Positions 1 to 9,026 of a DNA stretch of 64,000 nt are shown piece after piece. The DNA comes from Prolixibacteraceae bacterium (GTDB lineage: Bacteria > Bacteroidota > Bacteroidia > Bacteroidales > Prolixibacteraceae). Both the position numbers and the translations under genes were made by a program. Numbering within the stretch: the stretch's first letter is position 1; each line of letters begins with the position of its first letter. Below the pieces are notes generated by a model that saw nothing but the letters and a program-made list of their open reading frames with translations, was not told the DNA's origin and did not search any database. The stretch is taken from positions 1-64,000 of the forward strand of contig JAFLKN010000014.1 of the NCBI GenBank assembly GCA_019163175.1. Reading direction: 5' to 3'.

Positions 1-653
1 GGAACTTTGGTCATCAGACCATCCCAACCACCCACTTTATCCAGACCAATAAATAGCATGATGGCAGAACCACCGATCATGATAATAACCTGAATCGCAT
101 CGGAATAAGCTACTGCCGTAAATCCACCAATTATAGTGAATATCGCTACAGCAATTCCGATGATGAATACCGTTGTCATCACATTCCAACCGAGAATACT
201 ATTCAGAACAAGAGCGCCGGCAAATAAGGTAAACGCCAGTTTCGTCATGATACTAATAATCAGCATCAATCCTGAAAAAAAGGTTCTGGCTCGTCGGTTA
301 TAACGGATTTCCAAAAATTCAGGAATGGTGTAGATATTGTTTTTCATGTAATGCGGAAACAGAATCGCGCAGGCAAAACCTAAGGTAATTGCACAGGTCA
401 ATTCAACTGAACCGGCAGAAAGTCCATACCGATAGGAGTCTCCGGATAAACCAACCAAATGTTCGGCGCCAATATTAGTCGCAAAAAGCGACGCACCAAT
501 TATTGGCCATTTTATCGATCTTCCTCCCAGAAAAAAGTTAGCACTGCTCTGCCCAGCCTTCTTGAGATAAGACATATACAGTCCGAAAGAAAGACTTCCT
601 CCCATTACAATTGCCAGAACAAGCCAATCGAGAATTGTTAGTGATAAATCCAT
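1..653 (-). CDS. Sodium:solute symporter (SSS family), N-terminal part, cut by window edge
   Basis: This is the open N-terminal part (about 217 codons) of a sodium-coupled solute transporter in the inner membrane. The start is the ATG at 653; the reading frame stays open to base 1, so the 3' end lies outside the window. The first 30 residues form a hydrophobic helix. They are followed by the family signature of a short polar loop ending in FFLGGRSIKWP and then a segment containing ASLFATNIGAEHLVGLSG, which is typical of SSS transporters annotated as sugar or sialic-acid symporters. It is the last gene visible in the minus-strand catabolic run, 40 bases after the epimerase gene, so a sugar substrate is a reasonable inference. 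The exact substrate cannot be read from sequence. Confidence 0.85.
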   Translation of the reverse strand, partial: MDLSLTILDWLVLAIVMGGSLSFGLYMSYLKKAGQSSANFFLGGRSIKWPIIGASLFATNIGAEHLVGLSGDSYRYGLSAGSVELTCAITLGFACAILFPHYMKNNIYTIPEFLEIRYNRRARTFFSGLMLIISIMTKLAFTLFAGALVLNSILGWNVMTTVFIIGIAVAIFTIIGGFTAVAYSDAIQVIIMIGGSAIMLFIGLDKVGGWDGLMTKV

Positions 654-693
654 TGTTGTTAGTTAAGTTTAAAAGTGCAAAAGAGTTTCTACC

Positions 694-1959
694 CTACTTC
701 GCCAAAATATCAAGTCGCTGTATGCTTTGAATCATGGCCCTGACCGTATGATAATTGATTTTCCAGGAATGCCCCATGTGTGTCCAAATGGGTTCACCTT
801 TGCGCGAAAGCAGCGGATACCACTCCCCGACCCCTTTATTAACGACTTTATCCATCACAAATCGATGCACATTTTCGTATGCCGTAATATATTTTTCGTC
901 GCCAAACAGAATCACTCCATCAAGCAGACCGATCAGAACTTCAGCCTGTTGCCAAAATTCCTTTTCCTTGTCGTACACGCCTCCTGAATGTGGACCTTCG
1001 ACATAAACGCCGCCAAATTCCCAATCGATACCGTTGTCAACGGTATGGTCAAAAATGATTCTGAATAAATCAGAGTAAATTTTCGGATCAATTTTCAGGA
1101 TATCGAGCGCATGAATCAACAACCAGGCAAATTCGGCATTGTGTCCGTAGCAGGTATTATCAGTAGCATTGCCTTTCTGACCTTCTTCCGAGAACCGATC
1201 CCAGCCCCAGATGATGTCAAATTTGATTTGAGGAGCAACCGACCAGTCTTTAAAGAACTGCGGAATACCAGTTTTATAAACTGGATGTATGATTCGGTTG
1301 ATGAGCAAATCAATATCTTCCAATAATTTCCGGCGATGAACGTCTTTTCCTGAACACTCATAAAGTGTGGTAAAAGCTTCCATCAGGTGCATATGAACAT
1401 CGAGCGTTTTGCGGTCACCGCCCTGACTTCCCGGACCACTGAGTGTCCAGTCGCGGTGGAACATTTCCCAATAACCGCCATACATCGTGTCGGTGCAATA
1501 TTTCTGAATCAGGTCAAAAACCTTTTCAGCATATTCAATCCCACGCTGGTCGCCGGTTGCAAGGGTATATTCGCTGAGGGAATAGATAGCAAAACTATGG
1601 CCATAAATGATTTTCTGATCGATCTTAACATTGCCTTTCCGGTCCAACATCCAGTAAAAACCTCCGAATTCCTTATCCCACATTTTGTCGATCAAAAAAT
1701 CGGCTCCATGTTTGGCCATTTCAGCATATTTTCCGTTGCCATATCCGGCACGGTGTGCCGACGAAATGGTATACAGACAGCGGGTTTGGGCAATCAGCGA
1801 TTTTTCATCTTCACCCGTATCATTTCCATCTTTATCGAAATGGGTGATAAACCCACCATTATTTTTGTCGATCATTCGGGTTGTCCAGAATGGTAATAAC
1901 TCACCGGTTAGGTGATTGATTGCTTCCGTTTTTAAAGCAAGTATTTCTTCTCTCTTCAT
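694..1959 (-). CDS. AGE-family sugar 2-epimerase (N-acylglucosamine or cello/mannobiose type)
   Basis: The 421-residue protein lacks a signal peptide and should act in the cytoplasm. It matches the (alpha/alpha)6-barrel AGE superfamily, which epimerises sugars at C2 (GlcNAc/ManNAc, or the reducing glucose/mannose of cellobiose or mannobiose). Visible family blocks are GGFYWMLDRKG near residue 100, YGHSFAIYSLSEY near 120, CYGHNAEFAWLL near 270 and MGHSWKINYH near 395. The last two carry the paired His residues expected for catalysis. The length is normal. It lies 15 bases after the oxidoreductase gene. The locus is rich in alpha-mannosidases, which makes a mannose-linked role attractive, while the aldolase and sialidase-like genes elsewhere would fit an N-acyl-sugar role. 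I cannot choose between them. Confidence 0.85.
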   Translation of the reverse strand: MKREEILALKTEAINHLTGELLPFWTTRMIDKNNGGFITHFDKDGNDTGEDEKSLIAQTRCLYTISSAHRAGYGNGKYAEMAKHGADFLIDKMWDKEFGGFYWMLDRKGNVKIDQKIIYGHSFAIYSLSEYTLATGDQRGIEYAEKVFDLIQKYCTDTMYGGYWEMFHRDWTLSGPGSQGGDRKTLDVHMHLMEAFTTLYECSGKDVHRRKLLEDIDLLINRIIHPVYKTGIPQFFKDWSVAPQIKFDIIWGWDRFSEEGQKGNATDNTCYGHNAEFAWLLIHALDILKIDPKIYSDLFRIIFDHTVDNGIDWEFGGVYVEGPHSGGVYDKEKEFWQQAEVLIGLLDGVILFGDEKYITAYENVHRFVMDKVVNKGVGEWYPLLSRKGEPIWTHMGHSWKINYHTVRAMIQSIQRLDILAK

Positions 1960-1974
1960 AGGTTAAAAATTAAT

Positions 1975-3456
1975 TTATGCTGGCATATCTGGCAACGTCC
2001 AGCCTTCGCGATAATTGTGTTTGATCAGTTCTTCAGCAAATGCTTTGGCATTTATTGGTTTTGTATAAACTTCATTAAAAGTAGGATTTCCATCTGTGAC
2101 TACCATTCCATTATCGAGACAGAATTTAATTTCTTCATTGTCGCGGATGTTGGTGAATTTCATATTTGGACCGTCCCAAAGTAATTCTTTATTCAAATCC
2201 TGAAGTCGGACAGCCAAAACACCCATGACCACCATTTCATTGAATGGCCCGGCCTGAGAGAAAGGCGATGCGGTTTCAATACGGTTTTCCGGACTTTCCT
2301 TACAGGCTCTGATCCAATCCTGTTCGTGGCTATCTTTAACACGTGGAATCGTCTTATCAACTTTAGGCACCCTTCCTGATACCAGCCATGGATCTTTACC
2401 ATAGCAACCACATACGAGTTTATCTTTCGTTCCGTGGAAAATCACACCGCCACCATCATCATTCATATCGCGTCCTTCTGGCCAATCAAATGGTTTCATT
2501 GGTTTCATGCCGCCATCCATCCAGGTAACCTGAACTTCAGGAAAATTAATTTTTATGCCATCGACTTTGGGTCGTGCAGGAAATATCAGTTGAACTGATT
2601 CTGTATTTGGTGGCGAGTCGGTCATGAGCATAGTGGAAGCTCCCTGAACCCGGGTTGGATAACCTAATTTAAGCCCCATGAAAACCGGATGAAGGATGTG
2701 ACAAGCCATATCGCCCAATGCACCTGTACCAAAGTCCCACCATCCGCGGAAACTCCAGGGCGTATACATCCGGTGGTATGGACGCGATTTTGCCGGACCT
2801 ATAAATAAATCCCAGTTCATTGTTTCCGGAACTGTCATTCCTTGCTTGGGGGCTGTTAGTCCCTGCGCCCATAAAGGTCTGTCAGTAAAGGCTTCAACTT
2901 TGGTCACTTCACCAATTTCATTATTCCAAAGCCACTCCTGAATTAGACGCACACCTTCGCCTGACGAGCCCTGGTTTCCCATAGAAGTAGCAACCTTGTG
3001 TTTTACAGCGAGCTTTGTTAAAAGTCGGGATTCATATACAGAATGTGTAAGCGGCTTTTGAACGTATACATGCTTGTTCAATGTCATTGCATGAGCGGCA
3101 ACTATGGCGTGATTGTGATCGGCTGTTGCAACTAAAACCGCATCAATCGACTTGTCCATTTCGTCATACATTACCCGCCAGTCCCAATATTTTTTGGCTT
3201 TCGGGAAATAATCAAAACATTTCTTGCTGTGGTCCCAATCTACATCACACAGGGCAACGATGTTCTCCGACTTCATGCTTTTCAGATTCGAAAAACCCAT
3301 ACCACCGATACCAACACCTGCAATATTTAATTTGTCGCTTGGCGCTTTGTATCCAAGACCTGCAATAACATTCGAAGGAACGATCATCATTCCGGCAGCT
3401 ACTGTTGAGGAGGTTCCAATAAATCCCCTTCTCGTCATGTTCTTGTTTTGTGTCAT
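1975..3456 (-). CDS. Tat-exported Gfo/Idh/MocA family oxidoreductase
   Basis: The 493-residue protein begins with a twin-arginine signal (TRRGFIG followed by a hydrophobic stretch and a small-residue region), so it is probably exported folded with its NAD(P) cofactor. A Rossmann glycine motif (GVGIGGMG) lies near residue 48. The family EKP motif appears as QKP near residue 135, keeping the lysine that usually contacts substrate. The C-terminal part has the expected sheet region with RGWWDFGTGALGDMACH. Members of this large family oxidise, reduce or epimerise sugars and inositols, and exported versions are common in Bacteroidota glycan loci. It sits between the epimerase and the unrecognised 369-residue gene. 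The substrate is unknown. Confidence 0.87.
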   Translation of the reverse strand: MTQNKNMTRRGFIGTSSTVAAGMMIVPSNVIAGLGYKAPSDKLNIAGVGIGGMGFSNLKSMKSENIVALCDVDWDHSKKCFDYFPKAKKYWDWRVMYDEMDKSIDAVLVATADHNHAIVAAHAMTLNKHVYVQKPLTHSVYESRLLTKLAVKHKVATSMGNQGSSGEGVRLIQEWLWNNEIGEVTKVEAFTDRPLWAQGLTAPKQGMTVPETMNWDLFIGPAKSRPYHRMYTPWSFRGWWDFGTGALGDMACHILHPVFMGLKLGYPTRVQGASTMLMTDSPPNTESVQLIFPARPKVDGIKINFPEVQVTWMDGGMKPMKPFDWPEGRDMNDDGGGVIFHGTKDKLVCGCYGKDPWLVSGRVPKVDKTIPRVKDSHEQDWIRACKESPENRIETASPFSQAGPFNEMVVMGVLAVRLQDLNKELLWDGPNMKFTNIRDNEEIKFCLDNGMVVTDGNPTFNEVYTKPINAKAFAEELIKHNYREGWTLPDMPA

Positions 3457-3499
3457 TTGTATAGGTTTTAGTAGGTAGTTAAGACTATTTCTATAAAAT

Positions 3500-4609
3500 T
3501 TATTTCCCGCTTAGTTCCTGGTAAATAGCCAGCAAAAAGTCGCGGTTATCGGCAGTCAGATAATGCATTTCGCCACCCATTCGGTTGAAAGTTTTACAAT
3601 AGCGCAGATAGTATGCCGGATTATCCATAGGCGGTTCACCATTCTTTTGCCAGTCCCAATCCGATTTGGCCAAATCAACAATCAGCATGTAATGGTTATC
3701 TATATGACCACCCTTTTGCATAATCAGGTTTTGAGACATGGACAGCGCCTTTTCGAAAATCATAGGCGACATAACTGCAGAACCAATCGACATGTACACC
3801 CCATAATCCAGATTACTCACACTTTTGGCGAAACTAAGAAAATCATTCTGCGCAACACGACCCAATGCCGCTCCGTGGTTCATCGGATGATTGTAAATGA
3901 TATCGTGTCCGAACATCGGGTGACCTGTAAAAGGAATTCCCAACTCATAAGCACGGGCCTGGGCTGAATATTTTTTAAACGGATGAGGAATGCTCCTGAA
4001 ACCAGCCTTCAACTCATATTTTTTGATTACACCAGCCAGATCAATGGCTGCCGCAGCCAGATCAGGATTGGTATTCATTTTTACTGAAGCTTCGTCGTAC
4101 AGGAAGGAGATTTCAGGAATTTGAAGTCCTTCCCGCGAAATCATTTTTCCGACAGACTCACCATAGCCCAGACCTTCATAGGCGCCAACTATCAATGCCA
4201 GATTGATATTGAAACCGGTATGATCCCATATTCCGAACTGGCCCAGTTCAACATTTTCACGCACATCTTCGCTCGATTTTCCCTGAAAAGCAAATTCCCA
4301 ATCGTGAATAATACCGGCCCCATTGGTTGATAAATGAGTTACCCATCCTTCTTCCATCAAAGCAATCAAGGTCGGTGACATACCATTTTTAATGGTGTGA
4401 GCGCCAAAAGTGAGCATCACCGATCGTTTTTCAGTTCGGGCAAAACGTATGTGTTCTGCTGTTTTCTCAATCAGCTTTTTACCCAATTCGGAAAGATGAT
4501 CAGGCTTCTGATTTACTTCAATATGGTCTTTTTCGATATAAACTTTATTCTTCCGATCGTCCAGTTTTTTAATAGCCAACTGATCACGATCTAATTTTGC
4601 GTATGGCAT
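3500..4609 (-). CDS. Unrecognised conserved protein, 369 aa, linked to a sugar kinase
   Basis: I do not recognise this protein with certainty. It has no signal peptide or membrane segment and looks cytoplasmic. The stretch around residues 75-130 contains LTFGAHTIKNGMSP, THLSTNGAGIIHDWEF and a Gly-rich segment YEGLGYGESVG. The order loosely recalls the NAD-binding fold of deoxyhypusine-synthase-like proteins, but this is an impression and not a family assignment. Other conspicuous segments are GIPFTGHPMFGHDIIYNHPMN (near 225) with several His residues, and DNHYMLIVDLAKSDWDW near 305. The gene follows the PfkB-HAD fusion by only 10 bases and precedes the oxidoreductase, so it most likely acts on a product of the same sugar pathway. 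Its length and composition are unremarkable and it appears intact. Confidence 0.6.
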   Translation of the reverse strand: MPYAKLDRDQLAIKKLDDRKNKVYIEKDHIEVNQKPDHLSELGKKLIEKTAEHIRFARTEKRSVMLTFGAHTIKNGMSPTLIALMEEGWVTHLSTNGAGIIHDWEFAFQGKSSEDVRENVELGQFGIWDHTGFNINLALIVGAYEGLGYGESVGKMISREGLQIPEISFLYDEASVKMNTNPDLAAAAIDLAGVIKKYELKAGFRSIPHPFKKYSAQARAYELGIPFTGHPMFGHDIIYNHPMNHGAALGRVAQNDFLSFAKSVSNLDYGVYMSIGSAVMSPMIFEKALSMSQNLIMQKGGHIDNHYMLIVDLAKSDWDWQKNGEPPMDNPAYYLRYCKTFNRMGGEMHYLTADNRDFLLAIYQELSGK

Positions 4610-4619
4610 TTTTTAAATC

Positions 4620-6518
4620 TTAAATATTTAACAAGCTGAGCAACTGATTTAATTGCGAAAAATCCGGAATAATCACATCGGCACCCGACTTGATCAAACG
4701 GCTGCGTTTGCTTTCATTCAGGCTGAAGCGCTTCAGTTCATTACTGGCAATACCAATAGCAATTCCGCCTCTTTTGCGTGTTTCCCTCATCTCAACTGGA
4801 CCGTCGCCAAAGGTTATTAGCTTACCAAACGAAGATTCCCCGATCGAACTCAAAATACGGTCGAGCACAATCTTTTTTGCTTCTTTGGTTACATCACCCA
4901 CAGCTCCGTAAATTCTACCTTCAAAAAGATGAACATAACCAAGTGCCTCAGCTTCTTTTTTCACATCTTCTTCATCGGTACCACTGGCCAGATATAGTTT
5001 CACCCCGGCATCGTGAAGCTTCTGAAGGAACGAAACTGCATTCTTCATGGTAAAATCTTCCAATGCCAGTTCGCCGCTCCGGTATTTTTCTTCGCGAACT
5101 TTAACCATTAGCAACAATTCGTCGTTATAAATCTTTTTATATCCGAATTCGTCCAGCATTTCATCTTCTGGCACACAGCCAAATTCACGAATAATATCGA
5201 GCAGACCTTTCATTTGCACCAAAGTCTGTATTCCGGTAGTTTTATCGATATACTCATTCACACGGGCCAAAACTTTCTGGTACAAAGCTTCATCAGCTTC
5301 CTGATATTTCTTGCCCAAAACTGCCTTAACCATCATTGGACCCATAATCAGCTCCCAGCCTTCGCGTAGAGTTGAGATGGTTCCATCGTGATCAAAAATG
5401 GCATGTTTTAGCTGAAGTTTTTCTTTCCACGCATTCACAATTTCTATTTCGGTTTGTGGCAGGTAGTTGGCATGGCGAATGTCTTCTGCCAGTTCAGGAG
5501 CATATACATAATCCGGATCGCTGCCTATAGCCATAATTTCTTCAGGAGTAGCTGTACCTGTTTGGAAAAGTTTTTGTACGGTAACACCGGCCACAAAAGT
5601 TCCTATTCCGGCCGCAACTTCCATATCGTAGCCGGCTGCCAGTGCTGATGCTGCACCGGCCAGATAACTGTCTCCGGCACCAACGGTGTCAACTCTTGAA
5701 ATAATCATCAAGCCTGAAATATCAGAGATTCCTTTTTCGCTGATGGTTAAAGAACCTTTCTTTCCGCGTGTAATAAACAATGGTTTCTTAAATCGTTTAT
5801 ACAGTTCTTCGGCGCAGGCAACTACTTCCGAATACAAAACCACATCGTCAGGAGCCTTATCTAACCCACACAAACGTGCAGCCTCGGTGTCGTTCATCTT
5901 ACGTATCGTGCCATTGTAAAAATCATTGAAGTTGCGGCTGTCAACAATAAACATTTTATCGGGGAATTGACTGATTACCTTCAGAAGTTCCCGTTTGAAA
6001 TAGTCGATATGAATACCGGAAGGAACTTGTTGATTAATCAGGACAACATCAACCTCGGGAATTTCGTGCACCAGATTGGCAATTAAACGGTCAGCCGTTT
6101 CTTTTGAGAGGACATTGTAGTTTCCAAAGTCAACACGGTTTAATTCAGTATCATCAATGTAAGGTTTGGCATAGGTGTGGGTTGACCATTTGTTCTCCTG
6201 AATTAAAAGATTGTCAGGATTGATGCCGTTGCGTTTCATAATTTTCACCATTTCAGCACCAAACGGATCAGTACCGATCACTCCAAATGCGCGAATATCT
6301 TTTATGCCCAGAGCCGCTAAATTGCTGGTTACATTTCCGGCTCCACCCAACGAATAGCGTTGCTCCCTGACGGGTCTGGTTGCCTGATTGGTTTCAACAG
6401 AGATTTCGCTCATGGCCTCATCGATAAACCAATAAGAATCCAGACAGAAATCACCTACCACAACAATTTTTACTGTGCTTATATCTTCAAGAATCTTTAC
6501 AAGTTGTTCCTTTTTCAT
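4620..6518 (-). CDS. Fusion of PfkB/HldE-type sugar kinase and HAD phosphatase
   Basis: The 632-residue protein joins two enzymes. Residues 1-330 are a PfkB carbohydrate kinase closest in look to the HldE/RfaE1 heptose-phosphate kinase: SLGGAGNVTSNLAALG near 57, a GTDPFG segment near 82, and the ATP/catalytic motif DTVGAGDSYLAG near 281 with its base Asp. Residues from about 372 onward are a HAD-superfamily phosphatase with motif I DHDGT (near 376), a Ser/Thr motif in LYLASGTDEE, and motif IV FGDGPVEMRETRKRGG near 571. In true HldE the second domain is a nucleotidyltransferase, so the HAD partner here is different. Phosphorylation followed by dephosphorylation at another position would resemble the isomerase-kinase-phosphatase order of heptose activation, and the GmhA-like gene at 14169 would supply the isomerase. 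This coupling is inference. Confidence 0.85.
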   Translation of the reverse strand: MKKEQLVKILEDISTVKIVVVGDFCLDSYWFIDEAMSEISVETNQATRPVREQRYSLGGAGNVTSNLAALGIKDIRAFGVIGTDPFGAEMVKIMKRNGINPDNLLIQENKWSTHTYAKPYIDDTELNRVDFGNYNVLSKETADRLIANLVHEIPEVDVVLINQQVPSGIHIDYFKRELLKVISQFPDKMFIVDSRNFNDFYNGTIRKMNDTEAARLCGLDKAPDDVVLYSEVVACAEELYKRFKKPLFITRGKKGSLTISEKGISDISGLMIISRVDTVGAGDSYLAGAASALAAGYDMEVAAGIGTFVAGVTVQKLFQTGTATPEEIMAIGSDPDYVYAPELAEDIRHANYLPQTEIEIVNAWKEKLQLKHAIFDHDGTISTLREGWELIMGPMMVKAVLGKKYQEADEALYQKVLARVNEYIDKTTGIQTLVQMKGLLDIIREFGCVPEDEMLDEFGYKKIYNDELLLMVKVREEKYRSGELALEDFTMKNAVSFLQKLHDAGVKLYLASGTDEEDVKKEAEALGYVHLFEGRIYGAVGDVTKEAKKIVLDRILSSIGESSFGKLITFGDGPVEMRETRKRGGIAIGIASNELKRFSLNESKRSRLIKSGADVIIPDFSQLNQLLSLLNI

Positions 6519-6547
6519 TAGGAATTAATTTATAAGTTATAAATATT

Positions 6548-7807
6548 TTATTTTAAAGTCGGAAACACATAAATGGCAACATCACCAGGTTCAACCTCTG
6601 TTGCGCTGGCATATTCATTCGCCGGAATTAGTGAACCATCTTTAAGTACTTTCTTTACTGAATCATCGGTATAAATCACCAATTTCATAGCTTTCTTGAA
6701 ATCCCGGTTCACAACAACCAGAAATGAATTTTCGGCGTTTTCAAGAACTGAAACAACAGCCCCCTCGCCCACTGTTTCGAGCAATTTAATTGGAGCCGGA
6801 AGCTGAGACAGGCGTTTTGTACCATTTGGAATATTCAGGCCGGTATGTGCTACAGAAATAACTTTGGCGCCTAAAAATACTCCGGAATAATTTTGAATCT
6901 CATTGCTGACTTTTTGCAAACGATCAAATACCACCGTGCGTTTTCCCTGTGCATCGAGCGGCGAACCAAAACCCCTGAAACTCCAGTATTCAATTCCCTG
7001 AGCGCCATACGCAAGATTTACAAAAGTCTGAAGTCGCAAATCTGCCAGACTAGGAATATCATGCACGAAAGTTTTTTCAGGCGTATAAGTTTTATAGAGC
7101 TGGTAAAAATCATTTAAAGTTGGCTGACCGGAATCGTCGGAATAGGCCAAATAGGAAGTTGTGAGCGCAAATGCCCAAAATGGGCGCCCCTCTGCCTGAT
7201 ATTTGTTGACAAAAAACTCCATATTTTCATACCATCTTGGATGTATTCCCCCATCAACCACCGGATAAAAATCGAAGGAAAGATAGGGTGCCGGGAATAT
7301 TTTATCGAACGAATCGATGTATTCTTTATAGTCTTTTGTTCCAAATTTACTTTTGTTCGAATTAATGTCAGGATACAGGTTTACAAAGCTGTAATGCTTT
7401 TTATCAGCAGCTTGCAGCCTTTTATTCCAATCGGCAAGTTCCTGAAATTTCGATTGGCCAGGTTCATCACCAAGGTAATAACCTTCAAGTGCAGGATGAT
7501 TCTTAAAACGCGCAGCAGTTTTCTCAGGATCAGATTTTAGCTCCGGACAAGAAATCATCAGCCTGACACCTGCTTTACCCGCTGCATCAAGCGCTTTGGC
7601 AATTGCATCTGCGTTCGAAAAAAAAGCGATATCAATGTTCACTCCAACATCTTTCAGCTTCTGGTAACTTTCTACCGATACTTCAGTCTGGGCAATACCA
7701 CCCCACGACATTACGGGGATTATTCCTCCCGATCTCAGTTTTCCTTGTGCGTTAACCTGTCCGAAACAAGTAATTGCAATAAGTATGAGTAATAAAATCT
7801 TCTTCAT
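6548..7807 (-). CDS. Secreted TIM-barrel glycosidase-like protein, copy 1 of 3
   Basis: The start is taken at the ATG at 7807 because it begins a clean signal peptide (MKKILLLILIAITCFG, cleavage after NAQ); the longer reading frame to 7861 would overlap the previous gene. The mature protein (about 400 residues) looks like a (beta/alpha)8 glycosidase with a small C-terminal beta domain. Markers are GYYLGDEPG near residue 114, where clan-A enzymes usually carry the acid/base Glu, LSFDFYPV near 180, WAFALTTSY near 220 and GAQGIEYWSF near 280. The nucleophile is not obvious. I cannot assign a numbered GH family. It is the third of three adjacent paralogues, seven bases after copy 2. A secreted or periplasmic role in trimming the glycan is likely. 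Confidence 0.75.
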   Translation of the reverse strand: MKKILLLILIAITCFGQVNAQGKLRSGGIIPVMSWGGIAQTEVSVESYQKLKDVGVNIDIAFFSNADAIAKALDAAGKAGVRLMISCPELKSDPEKTAARFKNHPALEGYYLGDEPGQSKFQELADWNKRLQAADKKHYSFVNLYPDINSNKSKFGTKDYKEYIDSFDKIFPAPYLSFDFYPVVDGGIHPRWYENMEFFVNKYQAEGRPFWAFALTTSYLAYSDDSGQPTLNDFYQLYKTYTPEKTFVHDIPSLADLRLQTFVNLAYGAQGIEYWSFRGFGSPLDAQGKRTVVFDRLQKVSNEIQNYSGVFLGAKVISVAHTGLNIPNGTKRLSQLPAPIKLLETVGEGAVVSVLENAENSFLVVVNRDFKKAMKLVIYTDDSVKKVLKDGSLIPANEYASATEVEPGDVAIYVFPTLK

Positions 7808-7814
7808 TGCAATT

Positions 7815-9008
7815 CTATTTTTTGGTTGGAAACATGTAAACAGCAACATCACCTGGTTCAATTTCAGTTTTACTGTCGTAAATACCGGCTTTAACTATCG
7901 AACCATCTTTTAGCACCCGTTTCAGTGACTCTTCGCCATATATTATTAGTGACATGCGCTTTTCCAGATCGCGGTTCAATACCACAAAAAAGGTATTTTC
8001 TCCGTTTTCCAAAGTCGAAACCAGTGCCCCATATCCTTCTGTTTCGAATACTTTTATGGCCCATGGCAAGGTGCTTAAACGTGTTGTACCTCTGGGGATC
8101 ACAGTTCCGTTATGTTTTACCGATACTATTTTTGAACCAACAAAAACTCCGGCCAAATTTTGAATCTCTTTATTGACAGTTTTAATCCTATCGTAAACAA
8201 CCGTACGCTTACCATTCAGACCTATTGGGGCGCTCCTTAAACCTTGCGACATCCAGTACGACCAGTATTCCAATCCCTGTGCACCATAAGCAAGGTTACT
8301 AAAAAGCTGAAGCCTTAGCGCTGGGATGGTGGGCTCGGGATGAAGATCGTTGTACGAACTGGCAAGAGCAAAAGCCCAAAACGGCTTATTCAGTTTTTGT
8401 GCTTCGGCTGAAAATATTTCAAGGCCTTCGTACCATCTCTCATGAACTCCATCATTCAGCACCGGATAAAAATCGTAGGATAACAGCTGCGTGGGAACTT
8501 CTTTGGCAAAAGTCCTGACATAGTCGGCATACGAAGAGGTACCCAAAGCTTCTGTATTGGTTGGATGAATACTGGCAATCAGATTCACAAAGCAAAAATG
8601 TTGTGTATCCAAGTCCACAATTTTCTTGGCCCATTCACCCAACTCCGGAAAATCTTTGCGAATTGGTTCATCTTTCAGGAAATAGCCAGCCAAAGCCGGA
8701 TGGTTCATGAATTTTTTAACGGTCTTCTCCCAGTCTGATTTTAACTCCGGACACGAAGAAACCATTTTCATATCTATCAAACGGGCAATATCCAATGCTT
8801 TTTGCATAGATTCTGCATCAGGATAATTAGCCAGATTTATAGTAATCCCCATTTCTTTCAGCTCTTTAAACCTTTCTAAATTGGTCTCAGCTGCCGGAAT
8901 TCCAGACCAAGCCATAATTGGAATCTCCTTGTCGGAGGGCAATCTGTCTTGCGCTAATGCAGTAAAAAATAGCGGAACCCAAAGACTTATCAGTACAATT
9001 TTTTTCAT
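7815..9008 (-). CDS. Secreted TIM-barrel glycosidase-like protein, copy 2 of 3
   Basis: The 397-residue protein has a signal peptide (MKKIVLISLWVPLFFTALAQ) and the same layout as its neighbours: IMAWSGIPAAETN after the signal, a strand with VSSCPELKSDWEKT, GYFLKDEP near residue 114, LSYDFYPV near 183, PFWAFALASSY near 220 and GAQGLEYWSYW near 260. It ends in a beta domain with VVLNRDLEKRMSL and EPGDVAVYMFPT, shared by all three copies. The Glu of DEP sits at the same residue number in each copy, which supports tandem duplication with the fold retained. It is about 60 residues shorter between the WAFAL and YGAQG blocks than copy 1. The family is unassigned; a glycoside hydrolase is the best guess. 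Confidence 0.75.
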   Translation of the reverse strand: MKKIVLISLWVPLFFTALAQDRLPSDKEIPIMAWSGIPAAETNLERFKELKEMGITINLANYPDAESMQKALDIARLIDMKMVSSCPELKSDWEKTVKKFMNHPALAGYFLKDEPIRKDFPELGEWAKKIVDLDTQHFCFVNLIASIHPTNTEALGTSSYADYVRTFAKEVPTQLLSYDFYPVLNDGVHERWYEGLEIFSAEAQKLNKPFWAFALASSYNDLHPEPTIPALRLQLFSNLAYGAQGLEYWSYWMSQGLRSAPIGLNGKRTVVYDRIKTVNKEIQNLAGVFVGSKIVSVKHNGTVIPRGTTRLSTLPWAIKVFETEGYGALVSTLENGENTFFVVLNRDLEKRMSLIIYGEESLKRVLKDGSIVKAGIYDSKTEIEPGDVAVYMFPTKK

Positions 9009-9026
9009 CGATCTGCTTTGTTATTT

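Noticed and set aside
1387-1896. Long open frame opposite the epimerase gene (169 codons)
   Set aside because: It lies wholly inside a confident gene on the other strand and resembles no protein; a shadow frame.
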